This document shows positions 25,790 to 33,375 of a stretch of DNA of 64,000 nt, piece by piece. How positions within the stretch are numbered: the stretch's first letter is position 1; each line of letters starts with the position of its first letter. The stretch is taken from positions 62,001 through 126,000 of the forward strand of contig CAVWAJ010000014.1 of NCBI GenBank assembly GCA_963752965.1, in the 5' to 3' direction. The stretch is from QHXW01 sp963752965 (GTDB taxonomy: Bacteria > Acidobacteriota > Terriglobia > Bryobacterales > Bryobacteraceae). The notes below the pieces were generated by a model, which was not told the DNA's origin, ran no database searches, and saw only the letters and a program-made list of their open reading frames with translations. The position numbers were made by a program, and so were the translations under genes.

Positions 25790-26018
25790 CTACTTCTTGG
25801 CCTCGTTTTCCGCTTGAATAAAAGCGTCCACGTTGCTTTTGTCAATCAGCGTGGTGTCCGTATTCACATAGAGGGGATAGGGGATCTGCTATCTCTCGCG
25901 AAGTCGATCGGGAACGATGCCGATTCGCGGTGATGGAGGTCATCTAGGTTCTTCGGGCCGTAGAATGCCATGACGTAAGGCTCCTGGGCAACGTAAGTCC
26001 AATGGCTCTTGTCTCGTG
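25790..26018 (-). pseudogene. ABC-type sugar-binding protein, C-terminal remnant
   Basis: On the minus strand one frame reads WTYVAQEPYVMAFYGPKNLDD and, after a frame change, YPLYVNTDTTLIDKSNVDAF ending NEAKK. This matches the end of periplasmic ribose/xylose-type binding proteins. No start, transporter permease or ATPase is nearby. A decayed fragment. Confidence 0.55.
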
Positions 26019-26152
26019 AGGAGAGAAGACGCATACTTTATTCGGCGGGATTCAACGTGAGACGGGATTGGTGACGCCATCCAGCCAGCGGTGGCGGGGA
26101 GGCGGAAGCTACTCTTCGGCCAAGCTGACAGCAAGCCAAGCCGGAGGAAGCT

Positions 26153-28582
26153 TTGAGTGTGTTGATCCAGGATGTGAGACACGCAGCGCGGATGCTCAGG
26201 AAGAACCCGGCCTTCACAGCCGTCGGAGTGCTCGCGCTTGGCTTGGGCATTGGCGCCAATACGGCCATCTTCAGCTTCGTTTACGGACTGTTACTTCGTC
26301 CTCTCGCCTTCAGGGACTTCAATCATCTCGCGCTGGTTTGGGAAACCGTCCCCGACAGCGGTGATCGCAGTGGCGTCTCGCCCGCGAATTTCTTCGACTG
26401 GGATAGGCAGAACCATGTCTTTGAGCGAACGACGTTCTATCGCTCGTGGGACACCGCCTTGACGGCTGCCGGCGAGTCGGAACATGTGGATGCCTGCCAG
26501 GTTTCTCAGGAGTTCTTCCGCGTGCTCGAGGTAAAGGCCGCATTGGGCCGAACCTTCCTACCGGAGGAGTACGAGCCGGGCCGCGATCAGGTCGTGGTCT
26601 TAAGTCATGGTCTGTGGCAGCGTCTTTTCAACAGCGACGCGCAGTTCATTGGCAGAACGATTGAACTCGGCGGACGCGGCTACACAATCGTGGGTGTGTT
26701 GCCTCCCGATTTAGACTGGCCTATCGGAAACGGCGTATGGTCGCCGTTGGCTCTTACGGACAAGGAGAGACAGGAACGCCAGGAACGCTCGCTGGCGGTA
26801 ATGGGGCGCATCAAGCGAAACACCTCTTTGTCTGAGGCTCAGGCGGAAATGCGGGTGCTGGGACGCAGGTGGGCGCAACAGTATCCAGCGAGCAACGAGG
26901 GTTGGGGAGTCAGACTGGCGCGGCTAACCGGAGAGGACGAAGAGGTGACGCGCTCGTTTCTGCTAGTGCTCATGGGGGCCGCGGCATTCGTTCTCTTGGT
27001 AGCGTGCGCAAATGTGGCCAGCCTCCAACTGGCTCGCGCCATCCGGCGTCAAAAAGAGATCGCACTGCGCACGGCGCTGGGCGCCAGCCGGTGGCGGCTC
27101 ATGCGGCAGGTTCTGACGGAGAGTACGCTGCTGTCTCTGCTGGGTGCTGCTCTCGCGGTGGTGGTGGCGCTCTGTGGTGTCAGCCTCATCAAAGCTAACA
27201 TTCCAGCAGCGCAGGCCCACTACGTGCCCGGATTCTCCCGGCTACACGTGGGCGCCGGGGAACTCGCTTTTGCGCTCGGGGCCGCGCTTTTCACGGCCAT
27301 CTTTTCCGGCATTGCGCCAGCGGCCCGCATGTCCAAACTCCAATTGAACGAAACCCTCAAAGAAGGGGGGAAGAGCGCCTCGGCAGGTTCGCGTTCCCTC
27401 CGGCTGCACAGCCTTCTTGTGGTTTGCCAACTGGCCCTGGCGCTGATTCTAATGGCGGGCACGGGCTCCATGGTCAGCGGCTTTTCCCGCCTGGCAGACA
27501 GCCAGCGGCAGGATTTTGATCCCAATCATCTTCTCACCCTGCGTGTCGCGCCCCCACATTCCGCGTACTCAACCCCGCATCAGCGAGCCGCCCTTTATGC
27601 CCGGATTCTTGACGAGGTACAAGCGCTTCCCGGTGTGAAGTCAGCGGCGGCCGTGAGCCTGCTGCCTGCAAGCGCCGACTGGCGTAACCGGGCTTTCAGC
27701 CTCGAAGTACCAGAAGCCGCTTTGCGTCGCACCAAGCTTTTTGCTGACGTGGAGTCGGCTAGCGCAGACTATTTCCACACCATGGGGATTCCTCTGCTCG
27801 GGGGGCGCGAGTTTACGCGGCAAGATGGCGAACAAGCTCCGCCAGTCGCCTTGATCAGCAAGTCTCTGGCACAGCGCTTCCGGAGAGGACAGGACCCAAT
27901 TGGCCAGCGCCTCAAACTGGGGTCGCGTGAGTCTGCGAATCCATGGCTCACCATTATCGGGGTTGTGGGTGATGTGAGGCAGTTTGTGCTCGACCCCAAG
28001 CCGCCGGCCAAGATCTACATCTCCAGCGTGCAGTCACCCGATTCTTCAATGAGCCTGGCCGTTCGCACTGCGGGAGAGCCTGACGAACTCGCCCCCGGCA
28101 TTCGCGCGTTGCTCGCAACCATCGATCCGAAACTGCCTGTCTCCGGCGTGAAACCCATGGACGAATTCATCGACGAGCAAGCGGCAGGAATCAGCATTGC
28201 CAGCGCGCTCGTGGGTAGCTTCGGTTTCGTGGCGTTAATCCTCTCGGCTATCGGCATCTATAGCCTGATGGCTTATTCCACTTCGCAGCGCACGCATGAG
28301 ATGGGCATTCGCATGGCGTTGGGAGCCGAACGGCGCGATGTGATGTGGATGGTCCTGTGGGACGGATTGCAACTTGGCTTAGCGGGTGTCGGCATTGGAC
28401 TGGCCGCGTCGCTCGGATTGACGAGGCTGCTGGCCGGCTTCCTCTATGGCGCAGTGCCGGCCGATGCGGGAACACTGGCCGTCAGCGGAACACTGCTAAC
28501 CGTGGTGGTGATGGGCGCCAGCTACATTCCCGCCTGCCGGGCGACCAAAGTCGACCCGGCTGTCACGCTGAGGGTTGAGTAG
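26153..28582 (+). CDS. MacB-type orphan ABC permease (duplicated FtsX architecture)
   Basis: An 809-residue acidobacterial orphan permease. The start is TTG at 26153, after GGAGGA with 6-nt spacing. An N-terminal helix (FTAVGVLALGLGIGANTAIFSFV) is followed by a MacB periplasmic core domain (about 60-240), three helices (about 270-390, FLLVLMGAAAFVLLVACANVASL), a second core domain (about 430-640) and a C-terminal FtsX unit (about 680-800, VALILSAIGIYSLMAYSTSQRTHEMGIRMALGA). No ATPase gene is nearby, as usual for this group. A role in export or membrane signalling is inferred. Confidence 0.9.
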   Translation: MSVLIQDVRHAARMLRKNPAFTAVGVLALGLGIGANTAIFSFVYGLLLRPLAFRDFNHLALVWETVPDSGDRSGVSPANFFDWDRQNHVFERTTFYRSWDTALTAAGESEHVDACQVSQEFFRVLEVKAALGRTFLPEEYEPGRDQVVVLSHGLWQRLFNSDAQFIGRTIELGGRGYTIVGVLPPDLDWPIGNGVWSPLALTDKERQERQERSLAVMGRIKRNTSLSEAQAEMRVLGRRWAQQYPASNEGWGVRLARLTGEDEEVTRSFLLVLMGAAAFVLLVACANVASLQLARAIRRQKEIALRTALGASRWRLMRQVLTESTLLSLLGAALAVVVALCGVSLIKANIPAAQAHYVPGFSRLHVGAGELAFALGAALFTAIFSGIAPAARMSKLQLNETLKEGGKSASAGSRSLRLHSLLVVCQLALALILMAGTGSMVSGFSRLADSQRQDFDPNHLLTLRVAPPHSAYSTPHQRAALYARILDEVQALPGVKSAAAVSLLPASADWRNRAFSLEVPEAALRRTKLFADVESASADYFHTMGIPLLGGREFTRQDGEQAPPVALISKSLAQRFRRGQDPIGQRLKLGSRESANPWLTIIGVVGDVRQFVLDPKPPAKIYISSVQSPDSSMSLAVRTAGEPDELAPGIRALLATIDPKLPVSGVKPMDEFIDEQAAGISIASALVGSFGFVALILSAIGIYSLMAYSTSQRTHEMGIRMALGAERRDVMWMVLWDGLQLGLAGVGIGLAASLGLTRLLAGFLYGAVPADAGTLAVSGTLLTVVVMGASYIPACRATKVDPAVTLRVE

Positions 28583-28760
28583 CTCATGGTGCTTGGCGCC
28601 GGCAATGACGTCGGCGCAAGCGAAAGCGCGTGCAACGCACCATAGGCTTTGCGGCCGGAGCCACGATTTCAACAAGAGCCGGGTTTGCACCTTGTCGTTG
28701 CCCCAGAATGGCCGGGGCAATACAATCAAGAAACGTTTTTTTTAAGGCTCGAGTGGACTT

Positions 28761-29732
28761 GTGTCGGCGGATCTACGGAAGACAGGCCCCACAATCGGTC
28801 CTCGCTGCGATCTGTTTCGTGTCCGCTCTGCTACTGCGTTGGAGAAGACCAACGTGAAGCGAGGCTTGTGGCCGGTCGATCGGCTGATGCTGGGATACCT
28901 TCTGGCGATCGGCTCAATTGTCGCCATATTCTATCGCGACATTGCACATTCCGGAGCGATCCTGATTGCACACGCTGCTGGAGTGCTTCTGATCGCCGCT
29001 TTTGCCTTTGTCCCACGGCTTCCTGGCATGAATCTATTCCGTCACTGGTACCCGCTTCCTTATGTTGCCCTTTGTTACCGCGAGATGAGCATGATCATCG
29101 GCTTCATCCGCGGCACAAGCTTTGACGCCGCGCTTGCAGCCTGGGATTTCGCAATTTGGCGCACTCATCCGACGGTCTGGTTGGAGCGCATTCAGTCTCC
29201 GGTCCTGACCGAATTGATGCAACTGGCTTACGCGCTGTTTGTGCCGTCCATTTTGTTGGTCGCAGTGATTTATTGGATTCAGAAGCGCTTCGAAGAGTTC
29301 CGAAGTTACGCTTTCCTGCTCACACTCGGATTTCTGGTTTCATATGTGGGCTATCTGCTGGTGCCCGTCAGAGGTCCCCGCTTCTTTCTGGAAAGCTTGC
29401 AAACCCAGCCGCTTCGCGGTCTGTGGCTGTTCCCGCGTCTGCGGGCTACATTGGATGTGCTGGAATCGGCGCACTACGATTGCTTTCCAAGTGGCCATGT
29501 GGAGATGGCGGTTCTCGCCTGGTGGTCATCGAGGCGGATATCCACTTGGCTCGCTCGAATCTTGGCCGCTTACGCAGCTTGCACGATTTTGGCCACGACT
29601 TACCTCCGATATCATTACACAGTGGATTTGATGGCCGGATTGGCCGTCGCTGCCGCAGTTCTGGCGGCGGCGCCTCATTTGGAGAGGAGGCTGAATCTTG
29701 GACCATCTCGAGATCTTGCCGGTAGAGGATGA
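28761..29732 (+). CDS. PAP2-family membrane phosphatase
   Basis: A 323-residue integral membrane protein with about six helices. The phosphatase motifs are PSGHVEMAVLAW (second motif) and RYHYTVDLMAG (third motif), with a basic PVRGPRFF segment where the first is expected. It likely dephosphorylates a lipid such as an inositol-phosphoceramide analogue or undecaprenyl diphosphate. Start is GTG at 28761. The next gene begins 35 nt before its stop, so the two are coupled. Confidence 0.85.
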   Translation: MSADLRKTGPTIGPRCDLFRVRSATALEKTNVKRGLWPVDRLMLGYLLAIGSIVAIFYRDIAHSGAILIAHAAGVLLIAAFAFVPRLPGMNLFRHWYPLPYVALCYREMSMIIGFIRGTSFDAALAAWDFAIWRTHPTVWLERIQSPVLTELMQLAYALFVPSILLVAVIYWIQKRFEEFRSYAFLLTLGFLVSYVGYLLVPVRGPRFFLESLQTQPLRGLWLFPRLRATLDVLESAHYDCFPSGHVEMAVLAWWSSRRISTWLARILAAYAACTILATTYLRYHYTVDLMAGLAVAAAVLAAAPHLERRLNLGPSRDLAGRG

Positions 29733-30810
29733 AAGGACCCGGCGTGAGTTTCTCTGGTTTCCGTACCGCTTGTATCGCAACCACCCGTATTGGGTTCCGC
29801 CGTTGCGCGCCGTCCAGAAGGAGCTCTTTGACATTTCGAGACATCCTTTCTACCGGCACGCCACAATGCAGCGGTTTCTAGCCACTCGTTCGGCACAGAC
29901 CGTGGGCCGCATTGCCGCCATTCTGGACCCCCGCTATAACGAGTTCCAGCAGGAAAATGCCGGTTTCTTTGGGTTTCTTGAAATGATCGAGGACGCGGCT
30001 GTCGCCTCAAGGTTGCTTGAGACGGCGCGCGGGTGGCTGCGGCAACGCGGCGTGGATGTGATGCGGGGACCGGTGAATCCTTCCACCAACTATGAATGCG
30101 GTTTACTCGTCGATGGCTTCGACTCCAGCCCCCGCGTGATGATGACATACAACTACCCGTATTACGCGCGTCTGGTGGAGCAGGCGGGGCTTCGGAAGGC
30201 AAAGGATCTGCTGGCTTACGATTTGTGCGTGCAAAACGTGAGAGCCGACCGTGTGAATGCAGTTCTTGAGCGGGCGAAGTGCGATGGGATGCGTACCCGG
30301 ATGGTCCGCCTTTCGGAGTTTGACCAGGAGGCGGAACTCGCCTGGGACCTGTACAACTCCGCCTGGGCTCAGAACTGGGGCTTCGTGCCGATGACGCGCG
30401 AGGAGTTCCTCCACCATGCGCGGGAGATGAGACCAATACTGGTTCCGGAGCTGGCTCTTTTCGCCGAAATCGGAGACGTGGTTGCTGGCTTCGCACTGGC
30501 GGTTCCGGACGTGAACGAGGCACTCCGGCATATTGGAGGGAAACTGGTTCCCTTCGGACTGCTGAAACTCTTGTGGCACAAGCGCCACATCCGTCAGATC
30601 CGCGTCGTGCTGCTGGGCGTGCGAGAGCAATATCGGGCTACCGCCGCGGCGGCGGCTCTATATGCCTCGCTGATCCGCGCAGCCACTCGCCTGAATTACG
30701 TGGGAGCAGAGTGTTCCTGGGTGCTGGAGGATAACGTCTTGATGAGGAGAGCCATCGAGTCGATGGGCGGTAGCGTCTACAAGACGTACCGGATCTATGA
30801 ATGGAAATAA
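29698..30810 (+). CDS. GNAT-like acyltransferase family protein
   Basis: A 370-residue cytoplasmic protein. The C-terminal half resembles GNAT acetyltransferases (ELALFAEIGDVVAGFALAVPDVN, then a region RQIRVVLLGVREQYRATAAAAALYASL), and the N-terminal half has the FLWFPYRLYRNHPYWVPPL block of a family often found with lipid-processing genes. The TTG start is preceded by GGAGAGGAGG and lies inside the PAP2 gene, so coupling suggests a joint role in lipid modification. The exact reaction is unknown. Confidence 0.7.
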   Translation: MDHLEILPVEDERTRREFLWFPYRLYRNHPYWVPPLRAVQKELFDISRHPFYRHATMQRFLATRSAQTVGRIAAILDPRYNEFQQENAGFFGFLEMIEDAAVASRLLETARGWLRQRGVDVMRGPVNPSTNYECGLLVDGFDSSPRVMMTYNYPYYARLVEQAGLRKAKDLLAYDLCVQNVRADRVNAVLERAKCDGMRTRMVRLSEFDQEAELAWDLYNSAWAQNWGFVPMTREEFLHHAREMRPILVPELALFAEIGDVVAGFALAVPDVNEALRHIGGKLVPFGLLKLLWHKRHIRQIRVVLLGVREQYRATAAAAALYASLIRAATRLNYVGAECSWVLEDNVLMRRAIESMGGSVYKTYRIYEWK

Positions 30811-30914
30811 AAGGGTGAGAGGAATAAGCGCGGTGGTTGTTGGCCGTTCCCAACCAAGGGAGGTCTCACATTCTATGTCCACCGCCGACATAGATCTTCT
30901 TTCCAGTTAACCAG
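30811..30914. other. Short intergenic gap
   Basis: Between the acyltransferase-like gene and the permease pseudogene on the opposite strand. Nothing recognised. Confidence 0.4.
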
Positions 30915-31345
30915 GACAGCGAAGTAATTTCCGGAAACAAGATATCCCCTGGCCCGTTCCTGTGGTCCTGAGTCTGAAGAACCAACCAGTTGCATCATCG
31001 ATGAGCGTGAAGATCGCCGTGTTCGCGCAGATGCCCACAGCAGCCGTGGTGACGGCAACTGTAAATGCTGGACTCTTTCGCACCCTGCGCCCGGCGTAAC
31101 GCAGATCTTGCCACAACGTTTCGATCCAGCCGATCGTATCCATGTCGCCTCGTCCTTTATTTTTGGAGCAACGGATTTCCGAACAGCCGCAAGGCTTGGC
31201 GACGAGCTTCATCCGGTTTCATCCCCGGCGCGATGAACTCCCGCGTCCGCATCTCAATGTGGAACTGTAGCTCGTCATTGATCTGATCTTCGAGCTTGCC
31301 TTTGCGAAGTGAATCGAGCAGCCGTTCAATCCAAGGACATCCTTA
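30915..31345 (-). pseudogene. Orphan ABC permease, decayed N-terminal remnant
   Basis: Three pieces of one acidobacterial permease in different frames, in the right order: the permease prefix domain (WIERLLDSLRKGKLEDQIND, then DELQFHIEMRTREF..ALRLFGNPLLQK), the first membrane segment (WIETLWQDLRYAGRRVRKSPAFTVAVTT), and YLVSGNYFAVL from the periplasmic core. Frames change at least twice, a large internal part is lost and the remaining 600 residues are gone. It lies downstream of PadR on the same strand, the normal place for such a permease. Confidence 0.8.
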
Positions 31346-31350
31346 GCTCC

Positions 31351-31680
31351 TCACGCGAAGCGCAACACCTTCGCAACGGCGCGCGGCAGCCGGTCCCAGT
31401 TCTCCTGTTCCTTGGCGAGTTGCTTGCGCCCGACAGCCGTGAGCCGGTAGTACTTCGCCCGGCGGTTGTTCTCAGACGTGCCCCACTCCGAGCTGATCCA
31501 GCCCGCCTGTTCGATCCGGTGTAGCGCGGGGTCCAGCGAGCCTTCCTCCACGCGCAGCACTTCATCCGAGACCTGGACGTGCACGACAATTCCGTAGCCA
31601 TGCTGCGGACCGCGCACGAGCGTCTTCAGAATCAGCAGGTCGAGCGTGCCCTGCAACACGTCAGGATTGGCTTTGCTCAA
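31351..31680 (-). CDS. PadR-family transcriptional regulator
   Basis: A 109-residue winged-helix repressor: VLQGTLDLLILKTLVRGPQHGYGI (helices 1-2), a recognition region ending SLDPALHRIEQAGWISSEWG, then NNRRAKYYRLTAVGRKQLAKE, the wing. These regulators normally control the orphan permease directly downstream, which here is a pseudogene, so the regulator may have lost its local target. Start is TTG at 31680 with AGGA upstream. Confidence 0.88.
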   Translation of the reverse strand: MSKANPDVLQGTLDLLILKTLVRGPQHGYGIVVHVQVSDEVLRVEEGSLDPALHRIEQAGWISSEWGTSENNRRAKYYRLTAVGRKQLAKEQENWDRLPRAVAKVLRFA

Positions 31681-31686
31681 GAGTCC

Positions 31687-31701
31687 TAGACTAGATGTCT
31701 A
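31687..31701. promoter_or_regulatory. Putative PadR operator
   Basis: TAGAC-5 nt-GTCTA, a perfect inverted repeat 6 bp upstream of the padR start codon. Such symmetric sites next to acidobacterial padR genes are expected for autoregulation. Inference from position and symmetry. Confidence 0.45.
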
Positions 31702-31931
31702 TGGAAGTAGGCGCCCGATACCGGGCGAGTGTCAAGCGTCGGGATCAGGACGGCGAAGTCAGGCAGTGCAAACGCGGTTAATATGCTCGACTGGAGAACT
31801 TCATGCGCTTATGGCGACGGCCCGGTGCGACCCTCCGGAGGATCGTTGCGCACCGCAGCTTCAACTCGGGGCGGTAACCGGGAGAAACAGATAGATCAAG
31901 CCTACGGCCTCGACCCTATTAGCCGGTCGGC

Positions 31932-32711
31932 TCAATGCTTTCTCGAAAACTTTCGCAATAGATCCGGCCAAAATTCCTTGAGGATGTTGGCCGCCATGGC
32001 CCCGCCTAGCTGAGCGCCAAACCCAACAGCGGAGCCCGCCGCGTCCCGGTGGTTGGCGTAATATAAGCTTGAAATCGCGACAGTGCTAGAAGCGCCAAAG
32101 AGTCTGGAATAATTAAGTGCCGTTCCTCCTGTGTCCGTTTGCGTCCGGAAGACCCGGCTAATCGCATACCCCAAGCGGGAACCCGCGGATCCGCCACTCT
32201 TTCGAAAGTATCTTGGATCCTGATGAAGCAAACATGGGTAGACGCCCTCCGTCAGGAAGTCGCCAATCACGTGGTTTGCATAGGCGGCGCCGAAATAACG
32301 AGCGTATCCCGATGCTTCTTGCCCGAAAGGGCGATTGGAGTTGATTAACTGCGCCGCGCCTGCAACCCCCGCTGCAAGCACGAATGCACCGGGGTCGAAA
32401 GCGTCCTCGCTCGCGATCTTGAATTTTTCTTTAGCGCTAATCGGCACATAGGGAGCAAGACATGGTGACGTATTGTGATTGGGCAAGATCCCCAAGATGT
32501 GTCTAGGCCGAGGATTTAGAGTAGCACCAGCCACGGTAGACGATCCTCCATTCGTGACAGTGTCCTTGCATGCACCCGGCGGATTTGTTTGGCCCTCGAT
32601 GCGGCCTAAGCAAACCACGCAAAAGACTAGGGCGACACACGCAGTTCTGCCAGGAAGTCTACTGCTCCACAGGCAAAACTTGATACCTGGCATTGAAGTT
32701 AGAAAGGGCAT
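31932..32711 (-). CDS. Secreted conserved protein of unknown function
   Basis: A 259-residue protein with a long signal region (CVALVFCVVCLGRIEGQ, about 28-40). The mature part (EDAFDPGAFVLAAGVAGAAQL, HQDPRYFRKS) has the look of a conserved acidobacterial family, Gly/Ala-rich and possibly membrane-associated. No enzymatic motif is visible. The start could also be at 32693. A 250-bp gap separates it from padR. Confidence 0.65.
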   Translation of the reverse strand: MPFLTSMPGIKFCLWSSRLPGRTACVALVFCVVCLGRIEGQTNPPGACKDTVTNGGSSTVAGATLNPRPRHILGILPNHNTSPCLAPYVPISAKEKFKIASEDAFDPGAFVLAAGVAGAAQLINSNRPFGQEASGYARYFGAAYANHVIGDFLTEGVYPCLLHQDPRYFRKSGGSAGSRLGYAISRVFRTQTDTGGTALNYSRLFGASSTVAISSLYYANHRDAAGSAVGFGAQLGGAMAANILKEFWPDLLRKFSRKH

Positions 32712-32931
32712 CTGCGAGGGTCGATGTAGGGGTTATCGCGGTCGCACGAAGCAGCGAACGGGCTGTATAAGAAGGGCGACAGAGCTACTGTCTTGTACGG
32801 CACCGAGATTCGCCTGGTTTCTGACGATTTGTTCATTTAGCCGGGATTTCCATTTTGGCCTCGAAACGCTAGCCAGTATAACAGTGATCTCCTGGATTGC
32901 GACTAAGTTCAAAACGGAAATGCGGGTTTAA

Positions 32932-33285
32932 ATGCCAAGAGGGCAAAGACCAGCCGACACATCCTTACTGGAAGCAGCACTAATTGGATTCGAGCAGACG
33001 AGGCGAGATGTTGAAGGCAAGATAGCCGACATCCGGCGACAGCTCGGTTCCGCAAACGGCACGCAAGCCGCGGCGCCGAGCCAAACAAGTAGGCGCCCAC
33101 TGAGCGCGGCTGCGCGGAGGAGAATAGCGGCGGCGCAGAGGAAGAGGTGGGCAGCGATCAAAGCGAAATCCAAGCCTTCGAAGCCGGTCGGCGCGAAGCG
33201 CACAATGAGCCCCGCGGCGCGAAAGAAGATTGCGGCTGCGCAGCGAAAGAGATGGGCGCTGGCGAAGGCAAAGAAGGTCGGCTAG
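32932..33285 (+). CDS. Basic DNA-binding-like protein with two repeat units
   Basis: 117 residues. The C-terminal half contains two near-identical units, LSAAARRRIAAAQRKRWA and MSPAARKKIAAAQRKRWA, each followed by a Lys/Ala tail (KAKSKPSK, KAKKVG), reminiscent of histone H1-like or modular AT-hook-like proteins. The N-terminal half is helical. No ribosome site is evident upstream. A nucleoid or regulatory role is inference. Confidence 0.65.
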   Translation: MPRGQRPADTSLLEAALIGFEQTRRDVEGKIADIRRQLGSANGTQAAAPSQTSRRPLSAAARRRIAAAQRKRWAAIKAKSKPSKPVGAKRTMSPAARKKIAAAQRKRWALAKAKKVG

Positions 33286-33375
33286 GCGACAACGCGCCCG
33301 GATCACATTTCCTCGAACCGCGTTTGCAGACCGGGAGCGGGCGACGACTAAGAATATGACAATCGCTCCATCGGA

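Larger units (their letters stand above)
24496..26152. other. Gene-poor region of remnants
   Basis: Apart from the hydrolase, FG-GAP and sugar-binding fragments listed separately, I find no intact gene in this 1.65 kb. Fragments lie on both strands, each missing its start, suggesting repeated rearrangement. Confidence 0.6.

Noticed and set aside
29675..30523. 282-codon minus-strand open frame
   Set aside because: Antisense to the acyltransferase-like gene, Pro/Arg/Ser-rich in the manner of a shadow frame.
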